DNA of 64,000 nt from Actinoallomurus sp963850195 (GCA_963850195.1 CAWKKD010000005.1:2356001-2420000), one strand, 5' to 3'; numbered from the stretch's first letter, positions 41,555 through 51,165 are shown. Notes: generated from the letters alone by a model not told the origin. Numbers and translations: made by a program.

Positions 41555-43341
41555 GCCTGCTCGAGCCGGGCCAGCTCCTCGTCGACGACCGACGAATCGA
41601 GCTTGGCGAACAGCGGCTTCGGCGGCGCCAGCGGCGTGCCGGGCTTGATCGGCTGCGACTCCCAGCGCGCCTGCGTCTCGTAGGACCCGGTGAGCACCTG
41701 GTAGGGCGTGCCGCCGTCCTCGTCGACCTCGCGCATCTCGGGCATCCCGCTCCAGTCACCCTCGCCGCCGAGCAGCTTGTGCACCTTGTCCGAGGAGTTG
41801 GGCAGGAACGGCGTCAGCAGCGTCTTGGCATCGTCGATGAGCTGCAGCGCGACGTGCAGGATCGACTTCATCCGCTCCGGGTCCTCCGTACGGAGCTTCC
41901 ACGGCGCCTGGTCGGAGAGGTACTTGTTCGCCTCGGCGACGGTGCGCATGGTCTCGTTGACGGCGCTCTTGAACCGCGAACGCTCCAGCTCCGCGCCCAC
42001 CGTGTCGAAGGCCGCCCGCGAACGCTCGAGGATCGCGCGGTCGGCGTCGGTGAGCGCGCCGGCCTCCGGGATCTCACCGATGTTCTTGGCGGCGAACGAG
42101 ATCGACCGGTTGACGAGGTTGCCCCACGCGGCGACAAGCTCGTCGTTGTTGCGGCGGACGAACTCCGACCAGGTGAAGTCGGTGTCCTGGTTCTCCGGGC
42201 CGGCCACCGCGATGTAGTAGCGAAGGGCGTCCACGTCGTAGCGCTCGAGGAAGTCGCGAACGTAGATGACGACCTGACGCGAGGAGGAGAACTTCTTGCC
42301 CTCCATCGTCAGGAACTCCGACGAGACGACCTCGGTGGGCAGGTTGAGGGCGCCGAGGCTCCCCGGATCGCCGCCCTTGTCTCCCGCGCCGTTGTAGCCG
42401 AGCAGGATGGCCGGCCAGATCTCGGAGTGGAAGACGATGTTGTCCTTGCCCATGAAGTAGTACGCCTGGGCGTCGGGACTCTGCCACCACGCGCGCCACG
42501 CGTCGGGGTCACCCGAGCGCTTCGCCCACTCGACCGACGCCGACAGGTAGCCGATGACCGCGTCGAACCAGACGTAGAGCCGCTTGTCCCGCCGGTCGGC
42601 CCAGCCCGGCAGCGGCACCGGCACGCCCCAGTCGAGGTCACGGCTGATCGGCCGCGGCTGCATGTCGTCGAGGAGGTTGCGGGTGAACTTGTAGACGTTG
42701 GGCCGCCAGAGCCCCTCCTTGCCCTGCAGCCACGAGCCGAGGGTCTCGGAGAACGCGGGCAGGTCGAGGAAGAAGTGCTCGGTCTCGACGAACTTCGGCG
42801 CCTCGCCGTTGATGCGGCTCCGCGGGTTGATCAGGTCGATCGGGTCGAGCTGGTTGCCGCAGTTGTCGCACTGGTCGCCGCGCGCGCCGTCGTAGCCGCA
42901 GATCGGGCAGGTGCCCTCGATGTAGCGGTCGGGCAGCGTACGGCCGGTGGACGGCGAGATCGCGCCCATCGCGGTCTTCTCGAACACGTAGCCGTTGTCG
43001 TGCAGGCCCTTGAACAGCTCCTGGACGACGGCGTAGTGGTTGCGCGTCGTCGTGCGCGTGAACAGGTCATAGGACATGCCCAGGCCGTGGAGGTCCTTGC
43101 CGATCACGCCGTTGTAGCGGTCGGCGAGCTCGCGGGCGGTCACGCCCTCCTTGTCGGCCTGCACCTGAATCGGTGTGCCGTGCTCGTCGGTACCGCTGAC
43201 CATCAGCACCTTGTTGCCCGCCATCCGCTGGTAGCGGCTGAACATGTCGCAGGGCAGGGCGAAGCCGGAGACGTGCCCGATGTGGCGGGGCCCGTTGGCG
43301 TACGGCCAGGCGGGCGCGGTCAAGATATGACGGCTGGACAT
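41551..43341 (-). CDS. metG: Methionyl-tRNA synthetase
   Basis: The protein has 596 residues from the ATG at 43341. The class I signature is PYANGPRHIGHVSG (HIGH-type) near residues 13-26 and the KMSKS-type loop is EGKKFSSSR near 348-356, with F in place of M, as in many bacterial MetRS. A four-cysteine zinc knuckle (CPICGYDGARGDQCDNCG) marks the one-knuckle subgroup, and the anticodon domain contains WGNLVNRSISFAAKN. No EMAP-like C-terminal extension is present, so it may act as a monomer. Confidence 0.96.
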   Translation of the reverse strand: MSSRHILTAPAWPYANGPRHIGHVSGFALPCDMFSRYQRMAGNKVLMVSGTDEHGTPIQVQADKEGVTARELADRYNGVIGKDLHGLGMSYDLFTRTTTRNHYAVVQELFKGLHDNGYVFEKTAMGAISPSTGRTLPDRYIEGTCPICGYDGARGDQCDNCGNQLDPIDLINPRSRINGEAPKFVETEHFFLDLPAFSETLGSWLQGKEGLWRPNVYKFTRNLLDDMQPRPISRDLDWGVPVPLPGWADRRDKRLYVWFDAVIGYLSASVEWAKRSGDPDAWRAWWQSPDAQAYYFMGKDNIVFHSEIWPAILLGYNGAGDKGGDPGSLGALNLPTEVVSSEFLTMEGKKFSSSRQVVIYVRDFLERYDVDALRYYIAVAGPENQDTDFTWSEFVRRNNDELVAAWGNLVNRSISFAAKNIGEIPEAGALTDADRAILERSRAAFDTVGAELERSRFKSAVNETMRTVAEANKYLSDQAPWKLRTEDPERMKSILHVALQLIDDAKTLLTPFLPNSSDKVHKLLGGEGDWSGMPEMREVDEDGGTPYQVLTGSYETQARWESQPIKPGTPLAPPKPLFAKLDSSVVDEELARLEQA

Positions 43342-43443
43342 GCCCTAAGCCTAGATGCCGCGCCACCGTGGCTCACCCGGAAATCGGCCCGTGGCGACGA
43401 CGTACGAGGTCGCACGCATCCGATTCGGCCCGTGAAGACGCGA

Positions 43444-43471
43444 AAGGGCCCCGGTGGTCACCGGGACCCTT
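43444..43471 (-). terminator. Intrinsic terminator after the GT2 membrane glycosyltransferase gene
   Basis: A 13-bp stem with one mismatch (43444-43456 with 43459-43471) lies 18 bases beyond the minus-strand stop at 43489. On the minus strand it is followed by TTCGCG rather than a T run. Confidence 0.55.
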
Positions 43472-43488
43472 CAGCAGCACGTGATGGG

Positions 43489-44760
43489 TCAGGCCGTCTC
43501 GGCCTTCTCCTCCGCCTTCTCGTCCGTGGCGGTCTCGGTGCTCTCGCTCTGAACCTTGTGGACCGCGGCGTCGACGACGTCGGCCGCCTCGTCCGCCGGG
43601 TCGGTGACCGGCGGGTGGGAACGGCGGCGGATCGCGAGGATGCTCACGAACAGCGAGGCGAAGATCATCTGGAAGCTCATGATCAGCGCGGTCGCCGAGG
43701 GGACCACGAGGCGGAGCGAGTCGCGCGGGTCGAGCTGGCCGAAGCTGTGCACCTGCCAGTGGACCAGCGAGGCGACGAGGCCGACGAGGCCGGCGAGCGC
43801 GAGCGCGCCACCGACGACGAGGCCGCGTTCGAGGCTCCACGAGTCGATGATCCGTTGCACCCGGCGGTCATGTGGGAGGAAGCCCTCCTCCATGGCATAG
43901 ACCTTGGTGAGCAACGCGAACAGCACGGCCTGGAAGCCGATCGCCAGCATGGCCGACGCGCCGACGAGGGTGTCGACGTCGAAGGCGACCTCGCCGACGC
44001 GGATCGGGCCCGCGGACAGCGCGACGCCGGCGACGAGGCCGAGCGTCATGAGGATCATGCCGGGGATGAGGAACAGCCAGCGCGGGCTGTAGAGCATCAG
44101 GAACCGCAGGTGGCGCCAGCCGTCACGCCAGGTGCTGAGGTGCGGCGCGCGCGTGCGGCCGTCGGGCGACAGCGTCGTGGGGACCTCGCGCACGTCGTAC
44201 TTGGCGAGCGTGCAGCGGACCACCATCTCGCTGGCGAACTCCATGCCGCCGGTCTGCAGGCCGAGCCGCAGGATCGACTCGCGGCGGAATCCGCGCAGCC
44301 CGCAGTGGAAGTCACCGATCTTGCTGCGGAAGAACAGCCGGCCGATGTAGCTGAGCACCGGGTTGCCGAGGTAGCGGTGCAGAGGCGGCATGGCGCCCTC
44401 GGCGATGCCACCGCGGAACCGGTTGCCCATCACGAGGTCGGCGCCGTCGCGCAGCTCGGTCAGGTAGGGCATGAGCGCCGTGAAGTCATAGGAGTCGTCG
44501 GCGTCGCCCATCACGACGTACGAACCCCGGGCGGCACGGACGCCACCCATGAGGGCGTTGCCGTACCCCTTGTCGGACACCGGCACGACCCGAGCCCCTG
44601 CGTCGCGTGCGAGCTGCTGGCTGCCGTCGGTGCTTCCGTTGTCGGCGATGATGACCTCGCCATCGACACCGTGTTCTTCGAAGAAGCCCCGGGCCTTACG
44701 CACACAGGTCTCGACGGTCTCCGCCTCGTTTAGGCAAGGCATCACCACGGAGAGTTCCAC
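43489..44760 (-). CDS. Polyprenyl-phosphate-type GT2 glycosyltransferase with membrane domain
   Basis: The chosen start is the GTG at 44760, with GGAGG seven bases upstream (423 residues); an ATG 19 codons earlier lacks a site. The GT-A domain shows ELSVVMPCLNEAETVETC, IIADNGSTDGSQ and MGDADDSYDF (DXD). It ends with HCGLRGFRRE, as in DPM/GtrB-like transferases. The C-terminal part has four membrane helices (two of them about 240-290). It likely charges a polyprenyl phosphate with a sugar that the GT-C enzymes encoded at 44948 and 48004 use. The C-terminus is Glu/Ala-rich. Confidence 0.82.
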   Translation of the reverse strand: MELSVVMPCLNEAETVETCVRKARGFFEEHGVDGEVIIADNGSTDGSQQLARDAGARVVPVSDKGYGNALMGGVRAARGSYVVMGDADDSYDFTALMPYLTELRDGADLVMGNRFRGGIAEGAMPPLHRYLGNPVLSYIGRLFFRSKIGDFHCGLRGFRRESILRLGLQTGGMEFASEMVVRCTLAKYDVREVPTTLSPDGRTRAPHLSTWRDGWRHLRFLMLYSPRWLFLIPGMILMTLGLVAGVALSAGPIRVGEVAFDVDTLVGASAMLAIGFQAVLFALLTKVYAMEEGFLPHDRRVQRIIDSWSLERGLVVGGALALAGLVGLVASLVHWQVHSFGQLDPRDSLRLVVPSATALIMSFQMIFASLFVSILAIRRRSHPPVTDPADEAADVVDAAVHKVQSESTETATDEKAEEKAETA

Positions 44761-44947
44761 GTCGTGTCCTCCAACACCCCGCTGCGACGCTTTGGGGTTT
44801 TCGACTAACCTCGTCATTATTCCGACGGGTGGCGTGTGTTACCCATGATGCCCGCCGATGAGCGACCACGCGTTGCGAAGTCGCAATCTTTGGCCCCGCA
44901 TGGAGAACTCCGATACGGCAGGCTGGGGATACAGGATAAGGGCTGTG

Positions 44948-46567
44948 ATGTCCAGAGAGGTCGGGCGGGACTTGAGTAACGCGGGAGACCAAGGCGGTGG
45001 CGCTGTCGCGACCAGTGCGCCGCGTGAGGAAAAGTCGCAGGTCACAGCGGTCGATAAGACCGTATCCCCCGCCGAGGACACACCGCCACGAGGCATCTGG
45101 TCGCTCATACGCGGCCATCAGATATTCACCTTCGTGCTGGCGATCGGCGCGATGTTGCGGGCCTTCGCGATGCTCGGCTACCGCCCCGCATCGTGGTTCA
45201 ACGACTCGTTCGACTACCTGCACGTCGCGATGTCGCCGTACCCGCACCCGATCCGCCCGGACGGCTACTCGTTCCTGTTGTGGCTGCTCAAGCCCTTCCA
45301 CAGCTTCGCTCTGGTGACCGGGATCCAGCACCTGATGGGCCTCGGCTCGGCGGTGATGATCTACGCGCTGCTGCGCAAGAAGTTCGGCCTGCCCGGCTGG
45401 GGCGCCGCGTTGGCGACCACCCCGCTGCTCTTCGACGGCTACCAGATCCAACTCGAGCATCTGATCCTGTCGGACGCGCCGTTCGGCTTCCTTCTGGTGT
45501 CGATCGTCACAATTCTGCTCTGGTACGGCAAAGACATCACCTGGAAGGTCGGCGCGGTCGTCGGCCTGCTGCTCGGCCTCGCGACGCTGACCCGTACGGT
45601 CGGCGAGCCGGTCGTGGTCGCCGTCGTCGTCTACTACCTGATCCGCCGGTTCAACTGGCGCATCCTGGTCGCCACGCTCGCGGTGTGCGCGCTGCCGCTC
45701 GGCGCGTACGCGGGCTGGTTCTGGTCCTGGTACGGCAAGCCCGGCATGACCACCAGCAGCGGCGTCTTCCTGTACGCCCGTGTCACGGCCTTCGCCGACT
45801 GCAACAAGATCAAGCCGCCGGTGTCGGAGTACCCGCTGTGCAAGAACAGCAAGACCTCGCACACCCCGCTCGTCTTCTCCCAGGACGCCATCTGGGACCG
45901 CAACTCGCCGTTCCACCGGATCCCGGCCGCACGGTTCACCGACTACCAGAACCAGCTGGCCAGCGACTTCGCCAAGCGAGCGATCATGGCGCAGCCGTTC
46001 GACTACGCCAAGGTCGTCGCGAAGGACCTCCTCTACACGTTCCACTGGCACCGCGCGGTGTTCCCGGACCGGGCGACCTATGAGATGTACCAGTTCGGCT
46101 CGGAGTCGGCGGCGCTGCCGAGCTGGCGCATGAGCCGCGACCACACGGCCGCGTCCGAGGCGCAGGCGTACGAGCAGGGCAACGCGCGCACCCACATCGT
46201 GTACCCGTACTCGCGGGTCCTGCGGGACTACCAGCACTACGTACGGCTGCCCGGCACGCTGCTCGGCGGCATCCTCATCGTCGGCCTCGCGGGCTTGATC
46301 CCGCTGTGGCGTCGCTGGGGCGGTGCCGCCTTCCTGCCGTGGATCACCGGGGCGGGGCTGCTGCTGGCGCCGCCGGCCACCGCGGAGTTCGACTACCGCT
46401 ACGTCCTGCCGACCGTGCCGCTCGCCTGCCTCGCGGCCGCGATCGCCTTCTCGGACGAGCCGAGGCGCAAGCTGGACCGGCTGCTGCCGCCGCGCTTCCG
46501 CGGCAAGCCCGAGGAGAAGCCCGACGACGAGTCGGCCCCCAAGGACCCGGTCGCCATCGAGTCGTAG
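44948..46567 (+). CDS. GT-C (GT39/ArnT-like) membrane glycosyltransferase
   Basis: The chosen start is the ATG at 44948, with AAGGG five bases before it (539 residues); upstream in-frame ATGs at 44858 and 44900 are possible. About eleven membrane helices follow. The first periplasmic loop holds the acidic pair WFNDSFDYLHVA (about residues 75-86), the equivalent of the DE/DD catalytic motif of polyprenyl-phosphate-sugar-dependent GT-C enzymes. A periplasmic domain with CNKIKPPVSEYPLCKN (two Cys) lies near 290. It is divergent from the GT2 gene, which could supply its lipid-linked donor. The acceptor is unknown. A strong terminator follows. Confidence 0.75.
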   Translation: MSREVGRDLSNAGDQGGGAVATSAPREEKSQVTAVDKTVSPAEDTPPRGIWSLIRGHQIFTFVLAIGAMLRAFAMLGYRPASWFNDSFDYLHVAMSPYPHPIRPDGYSFLLWLLKPFHSFALVTGIQHLMGLGSAVMIYALLRKKFGLPGWGAALATTPLLFDGYQIQLEHLILSDAPFGFLLVSIVTILLWYGKDITWKVGAVVGLLLGLATLTRTVGEPVVVAVVVYYLIRRFNWRILVATLAVCALPLGAYAGWFWSWYGKPGMTTSSGVFLYARVTAFADCNKIKPPVSEYPLCKNSKTSHTPLVFSQDAIWDRNSPFHRIPAARFTDYQNQLASDFAKRAIMAQPFDYAKVVAKDLLYTFHWHRAVFPDRATYEMYQFGSESAALPSWRMSRDHTAASEAQAYEQGNARTHIVYPYSRVLRDYQHYVRLPGTLLGGILIVGLAGLIPLWRRWGGAAFLPWITGAGLLLAPPATAEFDYRYVLPTVPLACLAAAIAFSDEPRRKLDRLLPPRFRGKPEEKPDDESAPKDPVAIES

Positions 46568-46572
46568 AGAGA

Positions 46573-46606
46573 CGGACGGCCGGGACCCGAAGGTCCCGGC
46601 CGTCCG
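46573..46606 (+). terminator. Strong intrinsic terminator after the GT-C gene
   Basis: A perfect 15-bp stem (46573-46587 with 46592-46606) closed by a CGAA loop begins five bases after the stop. It also lies in the path of the convergent minus-strand gene ending at 46626, so it may act in both directions. Confidence 0.8.
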
Positions 46607-46625
46607 CCTTCGACCCGATACCGGG

Positions 46626-46925
46626 TCAGTAGGCGTGCAACTTGCGTAGGTGGAAGAGCATTTCCAGCTCGGTGTGACGCTGCCGAGGCAGCCGCGCCAC
46701 CCGGACCCAGCCGTTCGGGAGAATCTTCACGTCGTACCCGCCGCAGGACGGACAGAACAGCTCCGCCCACGGACAGACGCATCGATGTCCCATTCGGTGG
46801 TAAACGACGGCATCGCCGCCGTGACCATCCGCGCAGTGCCCGACCTCGAACTCTTCCTGCCACTCGTGCAGGCAGGTCAGACACTCGTACGTCCACGTCT
46901 CCTGCGAGACCATGGATTCGTGCAT
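46626..46925 (-). CDS. Small zinc-ribbon-like protein
   Basis: The protein has 99 residues from the ATG at 46925 (an ATG four codons later is equally possible). Paired cysteines suggest a zinc ribbon: CLTC near residues 16-19 with CPSC near 58-61, plus HCADGHGG and RCVCPW in between. The protein is Trp/His-rich and unlike DNA-binding factors. Similar short Cys-rich proteins occur in many actinomycetes with no assigned function. It is convergent with the GT-C gene. Confidence 0.7.
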   Translation of the reverse strand: MHESMVSQETWTYECLTCLHEWQEEFEVGHCADGHGGDAVVYHRMGHRCVCPWAELFCPSCGGYDVKILPNGWVRVARLPRQRHTELEMLFHLRKLHAY

Positions 46926-47031
46926 TACCTGTCACCCCCGGGTGAACCGGTAGACGCATCCCGGAGTCAGTTTTTCCCACTGCATGTCGCCCATGGGCAC
47001 CTGGCAGGGCTAAAGATTGAGTCAAGACTCG

Positions 47032-47880
47032 CTAATGGCTTGTCTTTCGCGCGATGACCGCGTCATACAAGTCCCGTTTCGGCACTCCGTTCTCGCGCGC
47101 AACCTCGGCGATGGCCTCTTTTCGCGGCACTCCGGCGGTCGCGCGGACCTCCACCTCGCCGGCGAGCTCGGCCAGGTCGACCTCGCCGGTACGCTCCGGT
47201 GCCCCGCCGACGACGAGGGTGATCTCGCCGCGTACGCCGTCGGCGGCCCACCGCGCCAGCTCGGCCAGCGGGCCGCGGCGCACCTCCTCGTACGTTTTGG
47301 TCAGCTCGCGGCAGACGGCCGCGGGCCGATCCGGGCCGAATGCCTCCGCCATCGCCTCCAACGCGGCGGCGAGCCGGTGCGGCGCCTCGAAGAAGACCAT
47401 CGTGCGCGGCTCGTCGGCCAGGGCGCGCAGCCGCGCGGCGCGCTCGCCGGTCTTGCGCGGCGGAAAGCCCTCGAAGCAGAACCGGTCGCTGGGCAGCCCG
47501 GAGATCACCAGCGCGGTCGTGACCGCGGACGGCCCCGGCAGGACGGTGATCGGCACGTCCGCCTCGACCGCCGCCGTGACGAGCCGGTAGCCGGGGTCGG
47601 AGACGCCCGGCAGCCCGGCGTCGGTGATGACCAGGACGTTCCGCCCCTCGCGCAGATCGCCGAGGAGCTCGGCGGCTCGGGCCCGTTCGTTCGCGTCGTA
47701 GTAGGAGACCACCCGCGCGGCGGGCGTGACGCCCAGGTCTGCGGCCAGCCTGCGGAGGCGCCGGGTGTCCTCGGCCGCGATGATGTCGGCCTCGCCGAGC
47801 GCCGTGCGCAGGCGTTCCGATGCGTCTTCGGGGCGGCCGATCGGTGCGGCGGCCAGCGTCAGCGTCCCTGTCGTGTCCAC
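47032..47880 (-). CDS. rsmI: 16S rRNA (cytidine1402-2'-O)-methyltransferase
   Basis: The protein has 282 residues from the GTG at 47880. The tetrapyrrole-methylase-like fold shows LTLAAAPIGRPEDAS at the N-terminus, IIAAEDTRRLRRL, VITDAGLPGVSDPGYRLV (about 80-97), LPGPSAVTTALVISGLP and FFEAPHRL. Many of these are diagnostic for RsmI. It methylates the ribose of C1402 in the decoding centre. The gene is divergent from the protein O-mannosyltransferase gene, an arrangement also found in Mycobacterium (Rv1003/Rv1002c). Confidence 0.93.
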   Translation of the reverse strand: MDTTGTLTLAAAPIGRPEDASERLRTALGEADIIAAEDTRRLRRLAADLGVTPAARVVSYYDANERARAAELLGDLREGRNVLVITDAGLPGVSDPGYRLVTAAVEADVPITVLPGPSAVTTALVISGLPSDRFCFEGFPPRKTGERAARLRALADEPRTMVFFEAPHRLAAALEAMAEAFGPDRPAAVCRELTKTYEEVRRGPLAELARWAADGVRGEITLVVGGAPERTGEVDLAELAGEVEVRATAGVPRKEAIAEVARENGVPKRDLYDAVIARKTSH

Positions 47881-48003
47881 ACCCTCATCTTCGACCACGT
47901 CGAAGACCCTCCAGGACGCCCGAAAGACGGTCGCCTCGCGACCGGGCGGAGCGAAGTGCACGATCGGCCCGGTTTCCGCCCGTACGATGTCGGGGTGGTG
48001 GCG

Positions 48004-49563
48004 ATGACAGGGCTCGAACCGGCAACCCCGTCCGTGCACGACCGACGGCCGCCGTCGCTTCGCCGATGGCTCGTGCCGACGATCCCGGGCGGCAGACTCG
48101 TTGGCTGGCTCGGCCCGCTCCTGGTGACGTTGTTCGCCGGCACTCTGCGCTTTTACCACCTGGCCAGACCGCGTGCCGTCGTCTTCGACGAGACGTACTA
48201 CGCCAAGGACGCGTACGCCCTGCTGAAGTTCGGCCATGAGCACAACACGGTCAAAGACGCCGACAAACTGCTGGTCCAGTACCCGCCGAACCTCCATATC
48301 TGGGCCGACGGCGGCAGTTTCGTCGCGCATCCGCCGGCCGGCAAATGGCTGATCGCCATAGGCGAGTGGATGTTCGGGATGGACCCGTTCGGCTGGCGGT
48401 TCGCGGGCGCGGTATTCGGCACGCTGTCAGTGCTGATCCTCGCGCGGGTGGCGCGGCGCATGACGCGGTCCACGCTGCTGGGCTGCGCGGCGGCGCTGCT
48501 GCTCGCGCTCGACGGCATGCACCTGGTGACGAGCCGCACCGCGATCCTCGACATCTTCGTGATGTTCTGGGTACTGGCCGGCTTCGCCTTCCTGGTGATC
48601 GACCGCGACGTGTCGCGCGGGGCCCTGGCCCGGCGGATCGGCGAGACCGGCGGCGAGAGCGACCTCGGCCCGTTCGTCATGCACTGGTGGCGGATTCCGG
48701 CCGGCCTGTGCCTCGGTACGGCCGTCGCCACCAAGTGGACCGGCATCTTCTACATCGCGGCCTTCGGGCTGATGGTGGTCCTCTGGGACGCCGGAGCGCG
48801 CCGGGCCGCGAGCGTACGGCGGCCGTACGCCGGGGCCCTCGCACTCGACGCCGTACCCGCGTTCCTGTCACTGGTCGTGCTCAGCGGCATCAGCTACGTC
48901 GCCTGGTGGAGCGGCTGGATCTTCACCTCCGGCGGCTGGGGCCGCGGGCAGGTCTCGTCCAACCCGTTCACGGCGTTCACGCAGGCGATGCCGCGGCTGT
49001 GGAGCTATCACAAGCAGGTGTGGCACTACCACACCAACCTCACGGTCAAGCACGACTACCAGTCCTGGCCGTGGAACTGGATGGTGCTCAAGCGGCCGGT
49101 GGCGTTCTACTACACCGAGCCGACCGGCTGCGGCGCGTCCAAGTGCTCGCGCGAGGTCCTCGGCATCGGCACGCCCGCGATCTGGTGGCTGTCGATCATC
49201 ACGCTGATCGTGCTGTTCGGCTGGTGGCTGGTACAGCGCGACTGGCGCGCCGGGGCCTGCCTCGTCGGGTTCACGGCGGGCTGGCTGCCGTGGTTCTACT
49301 TCGGCTTCAACCACCGCACGATGTTCCTGTTCTACTCGACCCCGATGCTGCCCTTCATGGTGCTGTCCATCGTGCTGGTCCTGGGCATCGTCATCGGGCC
49401 GGCCGACGCGTTGCCGGCGCGCCGGGTGTTCGGCGCCGCCGCCGCGGGCGCGTACGTCCTCATCGTGCTGGCCAACTTCTACTACCTGTATCCGGTGCTG
49501 ACCGGCCAGATCCTCCCCTACGACGCATGGCATGCCCGTATGTGGTTCGACTCGTGGATCTGA
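48004..49563 (+). CDS. pmt: Protein O-mannosyltransferase (GT39)
   Basis: The protein has 519 residues from the ATG at 48004; in-frame GTGs at 47995 and 47998 are alternatives. GGGGTGG precedes the ATG. The Pmt family signature, an acidic pair in the first external loop (VVFDETYYAKDAY, about residues 60-72), is intact. About ten membrane helices follow, and the PMT_4TMC C-terminal region is present (WFYFGFNHRTMFLFY and later helices). It transfers mannose from polyprenyl-phospho-mannose to Ser/Thr of secreted proteins. The GT2 enzyme at 43489-44760 is a candidate donor synthase. Confidence 0.88.
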   Translation: MTGLEPATPSVHDRRPPSLRRWLVPTIPGGRLVGWLGPLLVTLFAGTLRFYHLARPRAVVFDETYYAKDAYALLKFGHEHNTVKDADKLLVQYPPNLHIWADGGSFVAHPPAGKWLIAIGEWMFGMDPFGWRFAGAVFGTLSVLILARVARRMTRSTLLGCAAALLLALDGMHLVTSRTAILDIFVMFWVLAGFAFLVIDRDVSRGALARRIGETGGESDLGPFVMHWWRIPAGLCLGTAVATKWTGIFYIAAFGLMVVLWDAGARRAASVRRPYAGALALDAVPAFLSLVVLSGISYVAWWSGWIFTSGGWGRGQVSSNPFTAFTQAMPRLWSYHKQVWHYHTNLTVKHDYQSWPWNWMVLKRPVAFYYTEPTGCGASKCSREVLGIGTPAIWWLSIITLIVLFGWWLVQRDWRAGACLVGFTAGWLPWFYFGFNHRTMFLFYSTPMLPFMVLSIVLVLGIVIGPADALPARRVFGAAAAGAYVLIVLANFYYLYPVLTGQILPYDAWHARMWFDSWI

Positions 49564-50534
49564 GGTCCCGTACCCGGGTCTGGCGTGACGGGCGGCTCGA
49601 GGACGAGGACTTCCCCGCCGCGCGGATCAGCGACTTTCTCGCCGAGCCGGACACGATCGTCTGGCTGGACCTGCGCGCGCCCGACGACGAGGGCCTGCGA
49701 GTCATCAGCGAGGAGCTCGGCCTGGACCCGCTCGCCGTCGAGGACGCGCTGAGCAGCCACGAGCGCGCCAAGCTCGACCGGTACGAGGGACATCTGTTCC
49801 TCAACGCCTACGGTGTACGTCTCAACGAGGAGAGCGGGCGGCTCGAGACCCACGAGATATCGGCCTTCATCACCGACCGCGCGCTGGTGACCGTACGCGC
49901 CGACGACCATTTCGACGTCGGCGCCCTCGTGGAGCGCTGGGACGCCGCCCAGGACCTGGCCGAGCACGGCGTCGCCCACCTGCTGCACGGGTTGCTCGAC
50001 CTCATCGTGGACGAGCACTTCGACGCCGTGCAGGCACTCGACGGCCAGATCGAGACCCTGGAGGAGCGGCTGTTCGACGACGAGCTGCCCGACAAGGAGA
50101 GCCAGCGCCGCGGCTTCCGGCTCCGCAAGAGCCTCACGCTGCTGCGCCGCGTCGTCCTGCCGATGCGCGAGGTCGTCAACACCCTGCTCCGGCGGGACCT
50201 GAAGGTCATCCCCGAGCCGATGGCCCCGTACTTCCAGGACGTCTACGACCACGTGCTGCGCGCCACCGAGTGGACCGAGAGCCTGCGCGACGTCGTCACC
50301 GGCCTGCAGGAGGCCCGGATCGCCATCCAGGGCAACCACCTCAACCAGGTGATGAAGAAACTCACCGGCTGGGCCGCGGTGATCGCCGTACCGACCGCGG
50401 TCACCGGCTTCTACGGCCAGAACGTCCCCTACCCCGGCTTCGGCGAGCGCTGGGGATTCCTCACCAGCGTGGCCGTCCTCGTCATGACGGCGTTCACACT
50501 CTGGGCGATCTTCAAGAAGCGCGACTGGCTCTGA
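49554..50534 (+). CDS. corA: CorA-family divalent cation transporter, GQN variant
   Basis: The start is uncertain: GTG at 49554 (326 residues) or ATG at 49527. Both overlap the pmt gene. The N-terminal cytoplasmic domain is rich in acidic residues and carries the helix KESQRRGFRLRKSL. The two C-terminal membrane helices contain WAAVIAVPTAVTGFYGQN and end in FKKRDWL. CorA proteins normally carry GMN at the end of TM1; here it is GQN, as in some CorA/ZntB relatives. Mg2+ is the likely substrate but not certain. The 3' end overlaps the convergent PhzF-like gene by 23 bases. Confidence 0.85.
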   Translation: MDLRSRTRVWRDGRLEDEDFPAARISDFLAEPDTIVWLDLRAPDDEGLRVISEELGLDPLAVEDALSSHERAKLDRYEGHLFLNAYGVRLNEESGRLETHEISAFITDRALVTVRADDHFDVGALVERWDAAQDLAEHGVAHLLHGLLDLIVDEHFDAVQALDGQIETLEERLFDDELPDKESQRRGFRLRKSLTLLRRVVLPMREVVNTLLRRDLKVIPEPMAPYFQDVYDHVLRATEWTESLRDVVTGLQEARIAIQGNHLNQVMKKLTGWAAVIAVPTAVTGFYGQNVPYPGFGERWGFLTSVAVLVMTAFTLWAIFKKRDWL

Positions 50535-51165
50535 CCCGCCCGCCCACGTCGACCAGGCCGTCCGGCCCGGGGGCGGTCACGATCTGCGACCCGCGCCCCT
50601 GCGTGATGGTCAGCGCGCGGCCGAGGCGGGCCGTCAGGAGCAGCGCCGCCGCGCCGGTGGCCTCGTCCTCGTCGATGCCGTCGTCTCGCCCGGGGAAGGC
50701 GCGGGCCCTGACCTGCCCGGCCGCCTCGTCCTGCCACGCCCACGCGTAGATCCACTCCCCCGGTGGCGGCACGGCCAGCGCGTCCACCTCGGCCGCCGAG
50801 CCGTACCGCCGTAGCGTGCGCGGCGGCGCCCAGTCGGCGCGCGCCTGGATCCAGGTGAGGTCGCCGTCGGACCGCGCGCGTACGAGACCCGCCGGCGTCT
50901 CCAGGGCGGGTACGCCGAGCAGCCAGGCCGTCCCGACACACGGATGGCCCGCGAACGGCAGCCGCAGCGTCGGCGTGTAGATGTCGATGACGCCGCGCTC
51001 GTGGTCGTCGACGAACACCGTCTCGCTGTACCCCAGCCGCCGCGCGAGCTCCTGGCGCCCGGCCTCGGTGGGCACGGCCGACCCGTCGCGTACGACCGCC
51101 AGCGCGTTGCCGTGGCGGCCGTCGGGACCGCAGAAGACGTGCACCACGTCGTAGTACTCGGGCAT
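50512..51165 (-). CDS. PhzF-family isomerase-like protein (short form)
   Basis: The protein has 217 residues from the ATG at 51165, sharing one base with the upstream stop (TGATG). The family signatures are VFCGPDGRHGNALAVV at the N-terminus, LGYSETVFVDD (catalytic Glu), RLPFAGHPCVGTAW and DEDEATGAAALLLT. PhzF proteins are often 260-300 residues; this is the shorter actinobacterial type. The substrate is unknown. It is coupled to a dehydratase-like gene, so the two may process the same metabolite. Confidence 0.82.
   Translation of the reverse strand: MPEYYDVVHVFCGPDGRHGNALAVVRDGSAVPTEAGRQELARRLGYSETVFVDDHERGVIDIYTPTLRLPFAGHPCVGTAWLLGVPALETPAGLVRARSDGDLTWIQARADWAPPRTLRRYGSAAEVDALAVPPPGEWIYAWAWQDEAAGQVRARAFPGRDDGIDEDEATGAAALLLTARLGRALTITQGRGSQIVTAPGPDGLVDVGGRVRASRAS

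Noticed and set aside
41779..44733. Plus-strand open frame of 984 codons opposite metG and the GT2 gene
   Set aside because: It is antisense to two well-supported genes, has His/Arg/Glu-rich random composition and no family signature; long antisense frames are expected at 70% G+C.
47017..48003. N-terminal extension of the protein mannosyltransferase
   Set aside because: The extension is antisense to rsmI and shows no hydrophobic or family features; the real protein begins at about 48004.
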